Assembly (NCBI GenBank): GCA_913061215.1 | Contig: CAJXSQ010000002.1 | Location: 1-52,631, forward strand | Length of the DNA stretch: 52,631 bases | Direction: 5' to 3' | Source of the DNA: an uncultured Synechococcus sp. | GTDB lineage: Bacteria > Cyanobacteriota > Cyanobacteriia > PCC-6307 > Cyanobiaceae | Part shown: piece after piece, positions 7,599-16,543 of the stretch | How the letters are laid out: the number at the start of each line of letters is the position of its first letter | How positions within the stretch are numbered: the stretch's first letter is position 1 | Translations under genes and position numbers: made by a program | The notes under the pieces: generated by a model | Told to the model about the DNA's origin: nothing | Databases searched by the model: none | The model's input: the letters and a program-made list of their open reading frames with translations, nothing else

Positions 7599-9014
7599 CT
7601 ACAGCAGATTCGCTGCCAGCTCCGCCAGTTCGCTGCGTTCGCCGCGGATCAGGGTCACGTGGCCGGCCAGGCGTTGGCCCTTGAAGCGCTCCACCAGCCA
7701 GGTGAGGCCGTTGCTCTCGGCATCCACATAGGGGTTATCGATCTGGTAAGGGTCGCCAGTGAACACGATCTTGGTGCCCTCGCCCACGCGGGTCACGATC
7801 GTTTTCACCTCATGCGGCGTGAGGTTCTGGGCTTCATCCACCACCATGAACTGCCGCGGGATCGAGCGGCCACGGATGTAGCTGATCGCCTCCACCTCCA
7901 GCAGCCCCATGCCCTTGAGGTCGGTCCAGTTGCTGCGGGCGCCACGGTGTGAACCCGGCCGGCCACCGCCGCCACCGCCTGTGGAACGGGAACCGCCGCG
8001 GCCTTCATCCTCTGGACTGCCGCCGAGCAGAAAATCGAGGTTGTCGATGATCGGTTGCATCCAGGGGCCCATCTTCTCCTCGAGGCTTCCAGGCAGAAAA
8101 CCGATCTCCTTGCCGAGTGAGATCACCGGACGCGTCACCAGCATCCGCTCGTAGGTGTGCTCATCAGCCACCTGGTGCAGACCAGCCGCCAGCGCCAGCA
8201 GGGTTTTGCCGGTACCGGCCTTCCCCACCAGGGTGAGCAGCTGCACCGCAGGATCGAGCAAGAGATCCAGAGCGAAGGTCTGCTCGCGATTGCGGGAACT
8301 CACCTTGCCGAGGCGCACCTTGCCCGCGCGCAGCAGCGGCACCAGGCGTTGCTGGGAGGCGTCGTAGCGGGCCAGCAGGGTGTGATTGGGCTGCGCCTGA
8401 TCCACCAGCGTCACACCCTCGTTGGCCTGGAGTGCCACGCCGGCTGCTGCTGGCAGTTCGGCCAGAGGCAAACTGCCCTCGCCGTTGAGCTGCTCCATCG
8501 CCGTGGCGCTGGCCATCAGCTCACACACCCCGGGGTAGAGGTCGGCGAGATCAACCTTGTCGGTGGTGTAGTCCTGCGCCGTGAGCCCCACGGCATCGGC
8601 CTTGATCCGCAGGTTGGTGTCCTTGGTGACCAGCACCACCGGCGGCTGATCGGCGATCAGGCCTGAGCGGAGCTGCTCCAGCGCCACCGCCAGGATGTTG
8701 TTGTCGCCGTTGCCGCCCTTGAGCTCCGGGGGCAGCTGCGCCAGGGTTTCGCTGCGGCAGAACACCACCTGGAGCGTGCCGCCGCTGTTGTCGTCGAGGG
8801 GAACACCATCGGCGAGGTTGCCCTTCTCCCGCAGGGCATCGAGCAGGCGCGAGATCTGGCGGGCATTGCGGCCCTTCTCGGCCGGATCGCGTTTGAACCG
8901 ATCGATCTCCTCCACCACCTCGATCGGGATCACCACCGCGTTGTCTTCAAAGCGGGTGAGGGCCTGGGGGTCGTGCAGCAACACATTCGTATCGAGAACG
9001 AAGGTCTTGCGCAT
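7599..9014 (-). CDS. PhoH-family ATPase with N-terminal PIN domain (PhoH2 type)
   Basis: About 471 residues. An N-terminal PIN nuclease domain starts KTFVLDTNVLLHDP with its first Asp at residue 7, then VEEIDRFKRD and GDNNILAVA further on, and VVLVTKDTNLRIKA to about 165. The C-terminal PhoH ATPase has Walker A GKAGTGKT at about 262-269 and Walker B MVVDEAQN at about 398-405, plus FTGDPYQID. PIN-PhoH proteins are thought to be sequence-specific RNA helicase/RNases. A Gly/Ser/Arg-rich stretch of about 25 residues interrupts the ATPase domain between the Walker motifs. Starts at 9014 (MRKTF) and 9023 (MAGMRK) are both possible. It is divergent from the F420-ligase-like gene. Confidence 0.9.
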   Translation of the reverse strand: MRKTFVLDTNVLLHDPQALTRFEDNAVVIPIEVVEEIDRFKRDPAEKGRNARQISRLLDALREKGNLADGVPLDDNSGGTLQVVFCRSETLAQLPPELKGGNGDNNILAVALEQLRSGLIADQPPVVLVTKDTNLRIKADAVGLTAQDYTTDKVDLADLYPGVCELMASATAMEQLNGEGSLPLAELPAAAGVALQANEGVTLVDQAQPNHTLLARYDASQQRLVPLLRAGKVRLGKVSSRNREQTFALDLLLDPAVQLLTLVGKAGTGKTLLALAAGLHQVADEHTYERMLVTRPVISLGKEIGFLPGSLEEKMGPWMQPIIDNLDFLLGGSPEDEGRGGSRSTGGGGGGRPGSHRGARSNWTDLKGMGLLEVEAISYIRGRSIPRQFMVVDEAQNLTPHEVKTIVTRVGEGTKIVFTGDPYQIDNPYVDAESNGLTWLVERFKGQRLAGHVTLIRGERSELAELAANLL

Positions 9015-9070
9015 ACCGGCCATCCGGTGGAGTTGCCCGCACGCTAAGCGGCTTTTCCGGCTGTAAGCCC

Positions 9071-9076
9071 TACGCT
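9071..9076 (+). promoter_or_regulatory. Possible -10 element TACGCT
   Basis: TACGCT lies 21 bases upstream of the TTG start at 9098, in the short divergent gap before the PhoH-like gene. No convincing -35 is seen. It is listed because similar TAssnT hexamers sit at the same distance before several other first genes in this window. Confidence 0.3.
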
Positions 9077-9097
9077 CCGGCGGAACGCAAAACGCCG

Positions 9098-10279
9098 TTG
9101 TTGCCTGCTCCGCTCGCTGTGTTGTTGATCGCGGCCCTGATCTTCGGGCTGGCGTTGCTGTGGCTGGAGGCCCGCCATCGGCTGCGGCCGGCCTCACCGC
9201 TGCGGCTGAGCAGCGCCGGCTGGAAGGTGACACGCCAGAGCGATCACGCATGGCTCGTGAAGGGCACGCTCACCATCCGCAACCCCCACGGGCGCATGGA
9301 GGTGTTCGTGCCGGAGATCGAGCTGAAGCCCACCCTTCTCGGTCGCGGCGAGCTCTCGGGCCTTCAGATCCACACCGAACTGCAGCCGCAGCACCCGGAT
9401 GAGCAGGCCCGCGCCGACGGCTACTGGTTCGCCTACATCGTGAAGGGCCACAAGCAGACGCAGGCCCAGGCCCGCGTGCGGATCACGGCCCCCGAAGGCA
9501 CCGACCTCAAGGCCCTGCTCGACACGCTCTGGCTGGAGATCCTCTGGACCAACTACGGGCCGTTCGGCCGGCTGCAGCAGCGCGACGGCGTGCTGATCCC
9601 CCTTCGGCGCCCGGCTCCTGCCAGCCCCGCCAACGCCCGCTGGCGGGACGGCGATCGCTGCTCCGTGTTGCCGATCCGCACCCATCTGCTCGGCACGCTC
9701 GACGATCCGGCCGAGGTGCTGCGCCACTACGCCGGTGCCGTGCTGCAACCGGGCGATGTGCTCACCATCGGTGAGACCCCGCTGGCGGTGATGCAGGGCC
9801 GCTACAACCACCCCGCCAACCTGCAACCCTCCTCGCTGGCGCGGCTGCTCTGCCGCGTGTTCCACCCCACCAGCTCCCTGGCCACGGCCTGCGGCCTGCA
9901 GACCCTGATCGACAACGTGGGCCCGGCCCGGGTGCTCTGCGCCTGGCTGCTGGGCACAGCGCTCAAACTGGTGGGATCGAAGGGTTGGTTCTACCGGCTG
10001 GCGGGTGAACAGGCGCGGCTGATCGACGATGTGACCGGCACCACGCCGCCCTACGACCAGACGATCGTGCTGGGACCAGCCGACAGCCCCGCTGTGTGCC
10101 GCCAGCTCGCGGCCGAACTGGGCGTGGCCGTGGCGGTGGTGGATGTGAACGATCTCGGTCGGGTGAAGGTGCTGGCCTCCAGCCCCGGTTGCGACGAGGC
10201 GCTGCTGATGCGGGCCCTGCGGCCCAACCCGGCCGGCAACGCCAACGAGCGCACGCCGCTGGTGCTGGTGCGCCCATAA
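9098..10279 (+). CDS. F420-0:gamma-glutamyl ligase-like membrane protein
   Basis: A 393-residue protein with one N-terminal membrane helix (AVLLIAALIFGLALLWL, about residues 6-22). It has a cytosolic region of about 140 residues, then a domain resembling CofE-type ligases: RTHLL, GDVLTIGETPLAVMQGR at about 225-241, and a C-terminal VVDVNDLGRVKVLA. Cyanobacterial proteins of this type are often annotated as F420-0:gamma-glutamyl ligase. Picocyanobacteria are not generally known to make F420, so the real substrate is uncertain. Start: two TTG codons in a row at 9098 and 9101; no ATG is near. It is divergent from the PhoH-like gene. Confidence 0.6.
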   Translation: MLPAPLAVLLIAALIFGLALLWLEARHRLRPASPLRLSSAGWKVTRQSDHAWLVKGTLTIRNPHGRMEVFVPEIELKPTLLGRGELSGLQIHTELQPQHPDEQARADGYWFAYIVKGHKQTQAQARVRITAPEGTDLKALLDTLWLEILWTNYGPFGRLQQRDGVLIPLRRPAPASPANARWRDGDRCSVLPIRTHLLGTLDDPAEVLRHYAGAVLQPGDVLTIGETPLAVMQGRYNHPANLQPSSLARLLCRVFHPTSSLATACGLQTLIDNVGPARVLCAWLLGTALKLVGSKGWFYRLAGEQARLIDDVTGTTPPYDQTIVLGPADSPAVCRQLAAELGVAVAVVDVNDLGRVKVLASSPGCDEALLMRALRPNPAGNANERTPLVLVRP

Positions 10280-10312
10280 CATTGGAGCAGGCCCACGTGA
10301 GGTTGAGCACCC

Positions 10313-11383
10313 GTGGTTCCAGCTCCGCGCTCAGGCCAGTCCTCCCCCCAGGCCCCCTCACCCCAGGCCCATTGCCTGCACGTGGTGCCCCTGCGCGGTT
10401 GGCACCTGCCGCTGCTGCAGGATCCCTGCTTTGCAGACCTGCTGCCACTGCTCCAGCGGGCGGTGCTGCTGCAGGGTCCGGAGTGGTTGCTCAACAGCAT
10501 CACGGCCCGCCCGGCCCTGGCGCCGGATGTGCTGCTGGCCTACCGGGATCCCCAGCAGCCCCTGGGGCTGGTGATCAGCCAGCGGCTCAACCGCAGCGGC
10601 AGCTGCTGGCAACTGCAGGAGCTGCGCAGCGCTGAAGCGAGCCTGGCCGCCGGTGAGGCGGGCCGCATGGCGATCGAATCAGCCCTGGTGCGCGAAGCGA
10701 TCCAACGCAGCCGCGGCGCCGCCAGCTGGATCGCCACCACCGCCAGCACCGACAACGACCGGCTTGCCCTGCTGCGTCAGCAGGGCTTTCAGCCCTTGCG
10801 CCGCGAAACCCTCTGGCGCTGGGAGCCCTTGCGCCCCACACCCCAGCGCCCCCTGCCGCGCGATCTGCAGCTGCGCCCCCTGAACCGCCGCACCGCTGCG
10901 GCGATGTGGCAGCTGGAGCAGGCCGCCCTGCCCGCCCAGCTGCGCCAGCTGCTCGATCGCCGCATCGACGACCTGCTCGATCAGAGCGAGCAGCCCAGCC
11001 TGATGCTGTTCGACAGCAACCGTCAGCAGGCTGTGGCCGGTGCCAGGCGGCTGCGGCCCGGCAGCCGCGGCCTGCCCGAGCTGGAGCTGAGCCTGCATCC
11101 CGGCTGGCAGCACCTGCTGGGGGAACCGCTGCAGCTGTTGCTGGAACGCAGTGCCGGCGACGCCGATGAGCTGCTGGTGCGCAGCGATGTGCTCGATGGC
11201 GAGCGCAGCCGCTGGTTGCAGAGCCTGGGCATGGCGCCGGAGGGGGAGGAGGTGGTGATGGCCCGCAGCGTGTGGCGGCGCCACAGCCCGCAGCAGAACC
11301 AGCAGGTGGCACGCCGGCTCGAGGCGGTGCTGGGACGGCTTCAGCCCGGCCAGCGCCCGATACCCACCCCCCTGGGGCGCTAG
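10313..11383 (+). CDS. GNAT-like acetyltransferase domain protein
   Basis: A 356-residue protein from a GTG. Residues about 15-170 have features of a GNAT fold: VVPLRGWHLPLL at the start, a central VLLAYRDPQQPLGLVIS, then TTASTDNDRLALLRQQGFQPLRRETLW, which matches the end of a GNAT domain (N-x-x-x-x-x-L-x-x-x-G-F). The second half (about 180-330) may be a second, weaker copy, ending in WLQSLGMAPEGEEVVMARSVW. No substrate can be named. It directly abuts ruvX: its TAG ends at 11383 and the next GTG begins at 11384. This suggests coupled translation with the resolvase gene. Confidence 0.55.
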   Translation: MVPAPRSGQSSPQAPSPQAHCLHVVPLRGWHLPLLQDPCFADLLPLLQRAVLLQGPEWLLNSITARPALAPDVLLAYRDPQQPLGLVISQRLNRSGSCWQLQELRSAEASLAAGEAGRMAIESALVREAIQRSRGAASWIATTASTDNDRLALLRQQGFQPLRRETLWRWEPLRPTPQRPLPRDLQLRPLNRRTAAAMWQLEQAALPAQLRQLLDRRIDDLLDQSEQPSLMLFDSNRQQAVAGARRLRPGSRGLPELELSLHPGWQHLLGEPLQLLLERSAGDADELLVRSDVLDGERSRWLQSLGMAPEGEEVVMARSVWRRHSPQQNQQVARRLEAVLGRLQPGQRPIPTPLGR

Positions 11384-11863
11384 GTGGCCGCGCCGGCGCC
11401 ACGCTCTGTGCTGGCCCTCGATGTGGGCCGCCGGCGCATCGGCCTGGCGGGCTGCGATCCGCTGGGAATCACGGTGACGCCGCTTTCGGCCCTGCGGCGT
11501 GGGCGCTGGCCCAACGACCTCGAGCAGCTGCAGGCCCTGGTGCAGCGCCGGGGCTGCACGGCCCTGGTGGTGGGGCTGCCGCTCGATGCGGCGCAGCAAC
11601 CCACCGATCAGGCGGAGCACTGCCGCCGCTATGGCGAACGCCTGGCCCGCAGCCTGCAGCTGCCGCTGGCCCTGGTGAATGAACACACCAGCAGCTGGGC
11701 TGCCGGCGAGCGCCACGGACTGCATGGCGACCGCAGCGGTGCCCTCGACAGCGCGGCCGCGGCCCTGCTGCTGGAGCAGTGGTTGCAGGAGGGGCCGGAA
11801 CCGGCGCCGGTGGCGGCGCAGGCCACAGCCGTTGGCTCCGGGGGGGATGCCCAGGCATCCTGA
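11384..11863 (+). CDS. ruvX: RuvX/YqgF, pre-16S rRNA nuclease / Holliday junction resolvase-like
   Basis: A 159-residue RNase H-like fold protein. VLALDVGRRRIGLA at about residues 9-22 holds the first catalytic Asp. ALVVGLPLDA at about 60-69 and LVNEHTSSWAA at about 101-111 carry the Glu, and the HGDRSGALDSAAAALLLEQWL end carries the last Asp. YqgF proteins mature the 16S rRNA 5' end and were first named as putative Holliday junction resolvases. A GTG start follows the previous stop immediately. The last 25 residues or so are a low-complexity Ala/Pro/Gly tail. Confidence 0.9.
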   Translation: MAAPAPRSVLALDVGRRRIGLAGCDPLGITVTPLSALRRGRWPNDLEQLQALVQRRGCTALVVGLPLDAAQQPTDQAEHCRRYGERLARSLQLPLALVNEHTSSWAAGERHGLHGDRSGALDSAAAALLLEQWLQEGPEPAPVAAQATAVGSGGDAQAS

Positions 11864-11882
11864 AGAGACCCAGGAACAATCC

Positions 11883-12452
11883 ATGAGCTCAGACGGTCCC
11901 AGCATGAACGGCGCGGGCGATGTGCCCACCGTGCTGGTGCGCGACGGCCAGGGCCGTCAGCTGCTCTGCTTCCTCGAGCAACTGATTCCGCTCGAGGGCA
12001 ACGACTACGCCCTGCTCACGCCGGTGGACACCCCGGTGTGCCTGGTGCGCATCAGCGAGGACGACGAGCAGGACGACGAGGTGATCGAGGAGCTCGATGG
12101 CGCCGAGCCGATCCTCTCGGTGGCTGATGTGGTGCTGCAGGAGCACGAGCTCACCCTGGTGCGCTCGGCCGTGACCCTCACCGTGAGCGGCGAGCTCGAA
12201 GAGCCCGATCCCGAGGAGCTCGATGAGGAACTGGCCGCCGAAGAGGAGGACGACGACAGCGATCTCTACGAGATGCTGATCCAGTTCCGGGCTGAGGGTC
12301 AGGAATACGGCCTGTTCATCCCGCTGGATCCCTTCTTCGTGGTGGCCCGCATGCAGAACGGCGAGGGCATCCTGGTGGAGGGTGAGGAGTTCGAGCGGGT
12401 GCAGCCCCGCATCGAAGCCGAACTCGACGAGCGCGAACTGGGCGAGAGCTGA
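11883..12452 (+). CDS. DUF3727 protein (DUF1292-like N-terminus)
   Basis: A 189-residue, very acidic protein. The first part (VPTVLVRDGQGRQLLCFLEQLIPLEGNDYALLTPVD, about residues 14-49) resembles the YrzB/DUF1292 fold. A run of Glu/Asp follows at about 104-124. The second part has YGLFIPLDPFFVVARMQ at about 138-154, as in cyanobacterial and plastid DUF3727 proteins. The function is unknown, and it is conserved in photosynthetic organisms. The ATG at 11883 comes 19 bases after ruvX, with CAGGAAC just upstream as a possible ribosome binding site. The open frame extends further upstream inside ruvX but does not look coding. Confidence 0.8.
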   Translation: MSSDGPSMNGAGDVPTVLVRDGQGRQLLCFLEQLIPLEGNDYALLTPVDTPVCLVRISEDDEQDDEVIEELDGAEPILSVADVVLQEHELTLVRSAVTLTVSGELEEPDPEELDEELAAEEEDDDSDLYEMLIQFRAEGQEYGLFIPLDPFFVVARMQNGEGILVEGEEFERVQPRIEAELDERELGES

Positions 12453-12477
12453 TCGCCCCGCCCCACAGCCACGCACC

Positions 12478-12999
12478 GTGAAGCGCCTCTCCCTCCCCGA
12501 ACTGCTCCAGCCCAACCTGGTGGCCCCCGGCACCCTGGCGGAACTGCCGCTGCATCAGCTCCTGGCCCAGGGCATCCGCGCCCTGGTGCTGGATGTGGAT
12601 CGCACGCTGCTGCCCCGCCGCGGCACCGAGCTGCCCGAACCGATGGAGGCCTGGCTGCGGCGGGCCCAGCAGACCCTGCCGCTGCATCTGTTCAGCAACA
12701 ACCCCTCCCGCAGCCGCATCGGCGGCGTGGCCGAGCGGTTGGGAGTGGCCTTCACCACCAGCGCCGGCAAACCGCGACGGGGACCGCTGCGGCGGGTGAT
12801 CGAACAGCTCGATCTCCCCCACGGCCAGGTGGCGATCGTGGGGGATCGGGTGTTCACCGATGTGCTGGCCGGCAACCGGCTCGGGCTCTACACCGTGCTC
12901 GTGAAACCGGTGGACCCTCAGGGCCAACCCTGCCAGCACGACCACTGGCAGCGGCTGGAGGTGCGGCTGGCGCGACTGGCGGGCGCCTCCCTCGGCTGA
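12478..12999 (+). CDS. YqeG family HAD-IIIA phosphatase
   Basis: A 173-residue protein. HAD motif I is DVDRTLLPR (about residues 39-47), motif II is LHLFSNNPS (about 71-79), a Lys in AGKPRRG follows at about 97-103, and motif III is VAIVGDRVFTDVLAGNR (about 121-137). YqeG proteins are small HAD phosphatases. A plant and cyanobacterial member has been linked to phosphatidylglycerophosphate dephosphorylation, which would give phosphatidylglycerol; this is family knowledge and unproven here. The GTG at 12478 fits the family start (KRLSLPELLQPNLV). It ends one base before proB. Confidence 0.87.
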   Translation: MKRLSLPELLQPNLVAPGTLAELPLHQLLAQGIRALVLDVDRTLLPRRGTELPEPMEAWLRRAQQTLPLHLFSNNPSRSRIGGVAERLGVAFTTSAGKPRRGPLRRVIEQLDLPHGQVAIVGDRVFTDVLAGNRLGLYTVLVKPVDPQGQPCQHDHWQRLEVRLARLAGASLG

Positions 13000-13000
13000 G

Positions 13001-14086
13001 GTGACGATGCGACGGGTGATCAAGGTGGGCACCAGCGTGCTGCGCGGTGCCGGCGGGCGCGACACGGAACAGGTGATCGCCGACCTGGCAGCAAGCCTCT
13101 GCAGCCTCTGGCAGCGGCAGGAGCCGGTGGTGCTCGTCACCAGCGGTGCCGTGGGGCTGGGCTGCACAGCCCTGGGGCAGAGCCGGCGTCCGAGCGAACT
13201 GGAGGGCCTGCAGGCCGCCGCTGCTGTGGGCCAGGGCCGGCTGATGACCCTCTACGACCAGGCCTTCGCCCGCCATCACCGCTGCGTGGCCCAGGTGCTG
13301 CTCACCCGCGGCGACCTGGCCTCCCGCCGCCGCTACCAGAACGCCTGCCGCACGCTCGAACAGCTGCTGGCCTGGGGGGTGACACCGATCATCAACGAAA
13401 ACGACACCCTCGCCACCGACGAACTGCGCTTCGGCGACAACGACACCCTCTCCGCCCTGGTGGCCGTGGCGGTGCAGGCCGATGAACTGGTGCTGCTCAC
13501 CGACATCGACAGCCTCTACTCCGGCGACCCGCGCAGCGACGCCGATGCCCGCCCGATCGCCGAGGTGAACAACCTGGCCGAGCTGGAGGCACTCAGCGGC
13601 GTGGCCAAGGGCGGCGGCCGCTGGGGCACCGGCGGCATGACCACCAAGCTCTCCGCCGCCCGCATCGCCACCGCCAGCGGCATCCAGGTGCGTCTGGCGG
13701 ACGGCCGCGATCCCGCCGTGCTCAACGCGGTGCTGCAGGGCGAACAGCGCGGCACCCTGTTCCGCCCCAGCGACACCCCCCTGAGCAACCGCAAGGGCTG
13801 GCTGGCCCATGCGCTGCTGCCCAAGGGCAGCCTCACGGTGGATGCCGGAGCGGAGCGGGCGCTGCTGGAGCAGGGGGCCTCGCTGCTGGCGGTGGGTGTG
13901 CAGGCGGTGGAAGGGAACTTCGGCCGGCGTGAGGCGGTGCGGGTGATCAGCCTCGATGGCCGGGAACTGGCGCGTGGCCTGAGCGCGATGAACAGCGAAG
14001 AGCTGCTGCAGTGCAAGGGGCAGCGCGGCCTGGTGGTGCACCGCGACCACCTCGTGCTCACAGACTCGATGCTCAGCGGCGGCTGA
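13001..14086 (+). CDS. proB: Glutamate 5-kinase
   Basis: A 361-residue ProB that phosphorylates glutamate in the first step of proline synthesis. The kinase domain has [11 protein letters not shown] at the start, [10 protein letters not shown] at about residues 46-55, [18 protein letters not shown] at about 132-149, [14 protein letters not shown] at about 165-178 and [12 protein letters not shown] at about 208-219. A C-terminal PUA domain (about 275-355) is present, as in most bacterial ProB. Start choice is between GTG 13001 and ATG 13007; both are close to the yqeG stop at 12999. The last gene before the long palindrome. Confidence 0.96.
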   Translation: MTMRRVIKVGTSVLRGAGGRDTEQVIADLAASLCSLWQRQEPVVLVTSGAVGLGCTALGQSRRPSELEGLQAAAAVGQGRLMTLYDQAFARHHRCVAQVLLTRGDLASRRRYQNACRTLEQLLAWGVTPIINENDTLATDELRFGDNDTLSALVAVAVQADELVLLTDIDSLYSGDPRSDADARPIAEVNNLAELEALSGVAKGGGRWGTGGMTTKLSAARIATASGIQVRLADGRDPAVLNAVLQGEQRGTLFRPSDTPLSNRKGWLAHALLPKGSLTVDAGAERALLEQGASLLAVGVQAVEGNFGRREAVRVISLDGRELARGLSAMNSEELLQCKGQRGLVVHRDHLVLTDSMLSGG

Positions 14087-14140
14087 GCCACGGCAAAGGA
14101 TCACTGGGGCATCCGGGGCCGGGACAGAGCCGCACAGAAC

Positions 14141-14180
14141 TGTCCATAGCCGGATATCCAGGGATATCCGGCTATGGACA
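14141..14180. repeat. Perfect 19-bp-arm palindrome with 2-base centre
   Basis: TGTCCATAGCCGGATATCC at 14141-14159, AG at the centre, then its exact reverse complement at 14162-14180. Each arm also contains the self-complementary GGATATCC, so the unit is nested. It lies 55 bases after proB and about 95 bases before lpxD. There is no T run after either arm, so it is not a classic intrinsic terminator. A miniature inverted-repeat/REP-like element, a protein-binding site or a cruciform are possible. I found no second copy in the window. Confidence 0.85.
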
Positions 14181-14237
14181 CACCGCCGCAACGACCCAAC
14201 CAGCGGCGGACACCTGGGATCTGCCGCATGATCCACC

Positions 14238-14243
14238 TACGAT
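14238..14243 (+). promoter_or_regulatory. Possible -10 element TACGAT before lpxD
   Basis: TACGAT ends 31 bases before the lpxD ATG and lies between the palindrome and the gene. No clear -35 is seen. The same hexamer occurs at nearly the same distance before acsF. Confidence 0.35.
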
Positions 14244-14274
14244 CCGCGCGACCACCCCGGTTTTCGCGGCCCCC

Positions 14275-15342
14275 ATGCGCTTCAGCCAGTTGCTCAGCCA
14301 CCTGAGCGAGGTGCAGGCCGCCGGTGGGCCCCAGGGCCTGAGCCACAGCCTCGCTGAGGATCCCGCACTCCAGGGAGCCGCCGCCCTCGATCAATCGGGC
14401 CCCGCTGAGCTGAGCTTCCTGGAGCCCGGCAATGCCCTGGCGGCGGCCCTGGCCGCCAGCGGCGCCAGCGCCGTGCTCCTGCCGGCCCGGGGCGATGAAG
14501 CCGAAGCCCTGCAGCAGCAGGCCAGCGAACGGGGCCAGGCCTGGATCGCGCTGCAGGATCCGCGCCTGGCCTTCGCCGAAGCGCTCGATGCCCTCTACCC
14601 CCGCCAGCCCAAACCTCCGGGCATCCATGCCACAGCCGTGGTGGACCCCGAAGCAGTGGTGGGCATGGGCAGCCATGTGGGCCCCCATGCCGTGATCGGC
14701 GCCCGGGTGCAGATCGGTGCGAGCTGCACGATCCACCCGAACGTGGTGATCTACGACGACGTGCAGATCGGCGAGGGCTGCGAGCTGCATGCCGGTGCGG
14801 TGTTGCACCCCGGCTCCCGCCTCGGCCGCGGCTGCGTGGTGCACTCCACGGCCGTGATCGGCAGCGAAGGCTTCGGCTTCGTGCCCACGGCGCAGGGCTG
14901 GCGCAAGATGCCGCAGACCGGCCTGGTGGTGCTGGAGGACGGCGTTGAGGTGGGCTGCGGCAGCACCATCGATCGCCCCTCGGTGGGCGAAACCCGCATC
15001 GGTGCCGGCACCAAGATCGACAACCTGGTGCACATCGGCCACGGGGTGACCACGGGCCAGGGTTGCGCGCTGGCGGCCCAGGTGGGCATCGCCGGCGGCG
15101 CCCGCCTGGGCAATGGCGTGATCCTGGCGGGGCAGGTGGGCCTGGCCAACAAGGCGGTGATGGGCGATCGCGCAATCGCCTCGTCCAAGTCGGGCATCCA
15201 TGGCGAGGTGGCCGCCGGCGAGGTGGTGAGCGGCTACCCGGCCATCCCCAACCGCCTCTGGTTGCGCTGTTCCGCTGCCTTCAACAAGCTGCCTGAGCTG
15301 GCCAGGGCGATCCGCCAGCTGGAGAAGAGCCGCACCCCCTGA
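14275..15342 (+). CDS. lpxD: LpxD, UDP-3-O-acylglucosamine N-acyltransferase
   Basis: A 355-residue left-handed beta-helix acyltransferase that adds the N-linked acyl chain in lipid A synthesis. Residues 1 to about 115 form the uridine-binding N-terminal domain ([39 protein letters not shown]). From about 120 on, isoleucine-patch hexapeptide repeats run along the sequence ([26 protein letters not shown], and others). The active-site His region is [13 protein letters not shown] at about 246-258. The C-terminal helix has the usual LPEL. The ATG at 14275 was chosen over the longer open frame because the family start lies here and the palindrome lies upstream. Confidence 0.95.
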   Translation: MRFSQLLSHLSEVQAAGGPQGLSHSLAEDPALQGAAALDQSGPAELSFLEPGNALAAALAASGASAVLLPARGDEAEALQQQASERGQAWIALQDPRLAFAEALDALYPRQPKPPGIHATAVVDPEAVVGMGSHVGPHAVIGARVQIGASCTIHPNVVIYDDVQIGEGCELHAGAVLHPGSRLGRGCVVHSTAVIGSEGFGFVPTAQGWRKMPQTGLVVLEDGVEVGCGSTIDRPSVGETRIGAGTKIDNLVHIGHGVTTGQGCALAAQVGIAGGARLGNGVILAGQVGLANKAVMGDRAIASSKSGIHGEVAAGEVVSGYPAIPNRLWLRCSAAFNKLPELARAIRQLEKSRTP

Positions 15343-15362
15343 GGCCGCTGCACACCGGCGCG

Positions 15363-15368
15363 TAGCCT
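15363..15368 (+). promoter_or_regulatory. Possible -10 element TAGCCT before leuB
   Basis: TAGCCT ends 22 bases before the leuB ATG in the 48-base gap after lpxD. It is weak evidence alone; it is supported only by the repeated spacing seen elsewhere in the window. Confidence 0.3.
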
Positions 15369-15390
15369 CGCGCCCAGCACCAGCGCCGCC

Positions 15391-16476
15391 ATGACCACCA
15401 GCTACCGGATCACCCTGCTCCCCGGCGATGGCATCGGCCCGGAGATCACAGCGGTGGCACGGCAGCTGCTGGATGCCGTGAGCGGGAGGCACGGCTTCGA
15501 GCTCGTCTACGACGAGCAGCCGATGGGCGGTGCCGCCATCGATGCCACCGGTGAGCCGTTGCCCGCCAGCACGCTGGAAGCCTGCAAGGCCGCCGATGCC
15601 GTGCTGCTGGCCGCCATCGGTTCACCCCAATACGACACGCTGCCGCGGGAGAAGCGCCCGGAGACCGGCCTGCTGGGCCTGCGGGCCGGCATGGGGCTGT
15701 TCGCCAACCTGCGGCCGGTGAAGATCATCCCCGCCCTGATCGATGCCTCCACCCTCAAGCGCGAGGTGATCGAAGGGGTGGATCTGATGGTGGTGCGCGA
15801 ACTCACCGGCGGCGTGTATTTCGGAACACCCAAGGGCCGGGTGGAGGCCGAGGGCCGGGTGCGCGGCTTCAACACCATGGCCTACTTCGACGACGAGATC
15901 GACCGCATCGCCAGGGTGGGCTTCGATCTGGCCCAGCAGCGCAGCGGCCGGCTCTGCAGCGTGGACAAGGCCAACGTGCTCGATGTGAGCCAGCTGTGGC
16001 GCGACCGGGTGGAAGCCCTGCATGCAGCCAGCTACAGCGGCGTGGAACTGAGCCACATGTATGTGGACAACGCCGCCATGCAGCTGGTGCGCAACCCCCG
16101 CCAGTTCGACGTGCTGCTCACCAGCAACCTCTTCGGCGACATCCTCAGCGATGAGGCCGCCATGCTCAGCGGCTCGATCGGCATGCTGCCCTCCGCTTCC
16201 CTCGGCGAGAGCGGCCCCGGCCTGTTCGAACCGATCCACGGTTCCGCCCCCGACATCGCCCGCCAGGACAAGGCCAACCCCATGGCGATGGTGCTCAGTG
16301 CCGCGATGATGCTGCGGGTGGGCCTGAAGCAGGACGCCGCTGCGGCCGATCTGGAAGCCTGTGTGGACCGGGTGCTCGCCGCCGGATACCGCACCGGCGA
16401 TCTGATGGCCGAAGGCTGCACCCAGCTGGGCTGCAAGGCCATGGGCGACCAACTGCTGGCCGCTCTGGAGGCCTGA
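15391..16476 (+). CDS. leuB: 3-isopropylmalate dehydrogenase
   Basis: A 361-residue NAD-dependent dehydrogenase that oxidises and decarboxylates 3-isopropylmalate in leucine synthesis. Typical marks: [13 protein letters not shown] at about residues 6-18, [17 protein letters not shown] at about 94-110 (substrate Arg residues), [12 protein letters not shown] at about 133-144, and the metal-binding [19 protein letters not shown] at about 245-263, followed by [12 protein letters not shown] at about 281-292. Normal length. The next gene is prk, an order I recall from marine picocyanobacteria. Confidence 0.97.
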   Translation: MTTSYRITLLPGDGIGPEITAVARQLLDAVSGRHGFELVYDEQPMGGAAIDATGEPLPASTLEACKAADAVLLAAIGSPQYDTLPREKRPETGLLGLRAGMGLFANLRPVKIIPALIDASTLKREVIEGVDLMVVRELTGGVYFGTPKGRVEAEGRVRGFNTMAYFDDEIDRIARVGFDLAQQRSGRLCSVDKANVLDVSQLWRDRVEALHAASYSGVELSHMYVDNAAMQLVRNPRQFDVLLTSNLFGDILSDEAAMLSGSIGMLPSASLGESGPGLFEPIHGSAPDIARQDKANPMAMVLSAAMMLRVGLKQDAAAADLEACVDRVLAAGYRTGDLMAEGCTQLGCKAMGDQLLAALEA

Positions 16477-16543
16477 GCATCAGCGATCTGGGGAGCCGGC
16501 ACCACGACCTGCCAAACTCGCCGCAGTTCTGCTGATCTCGCGC

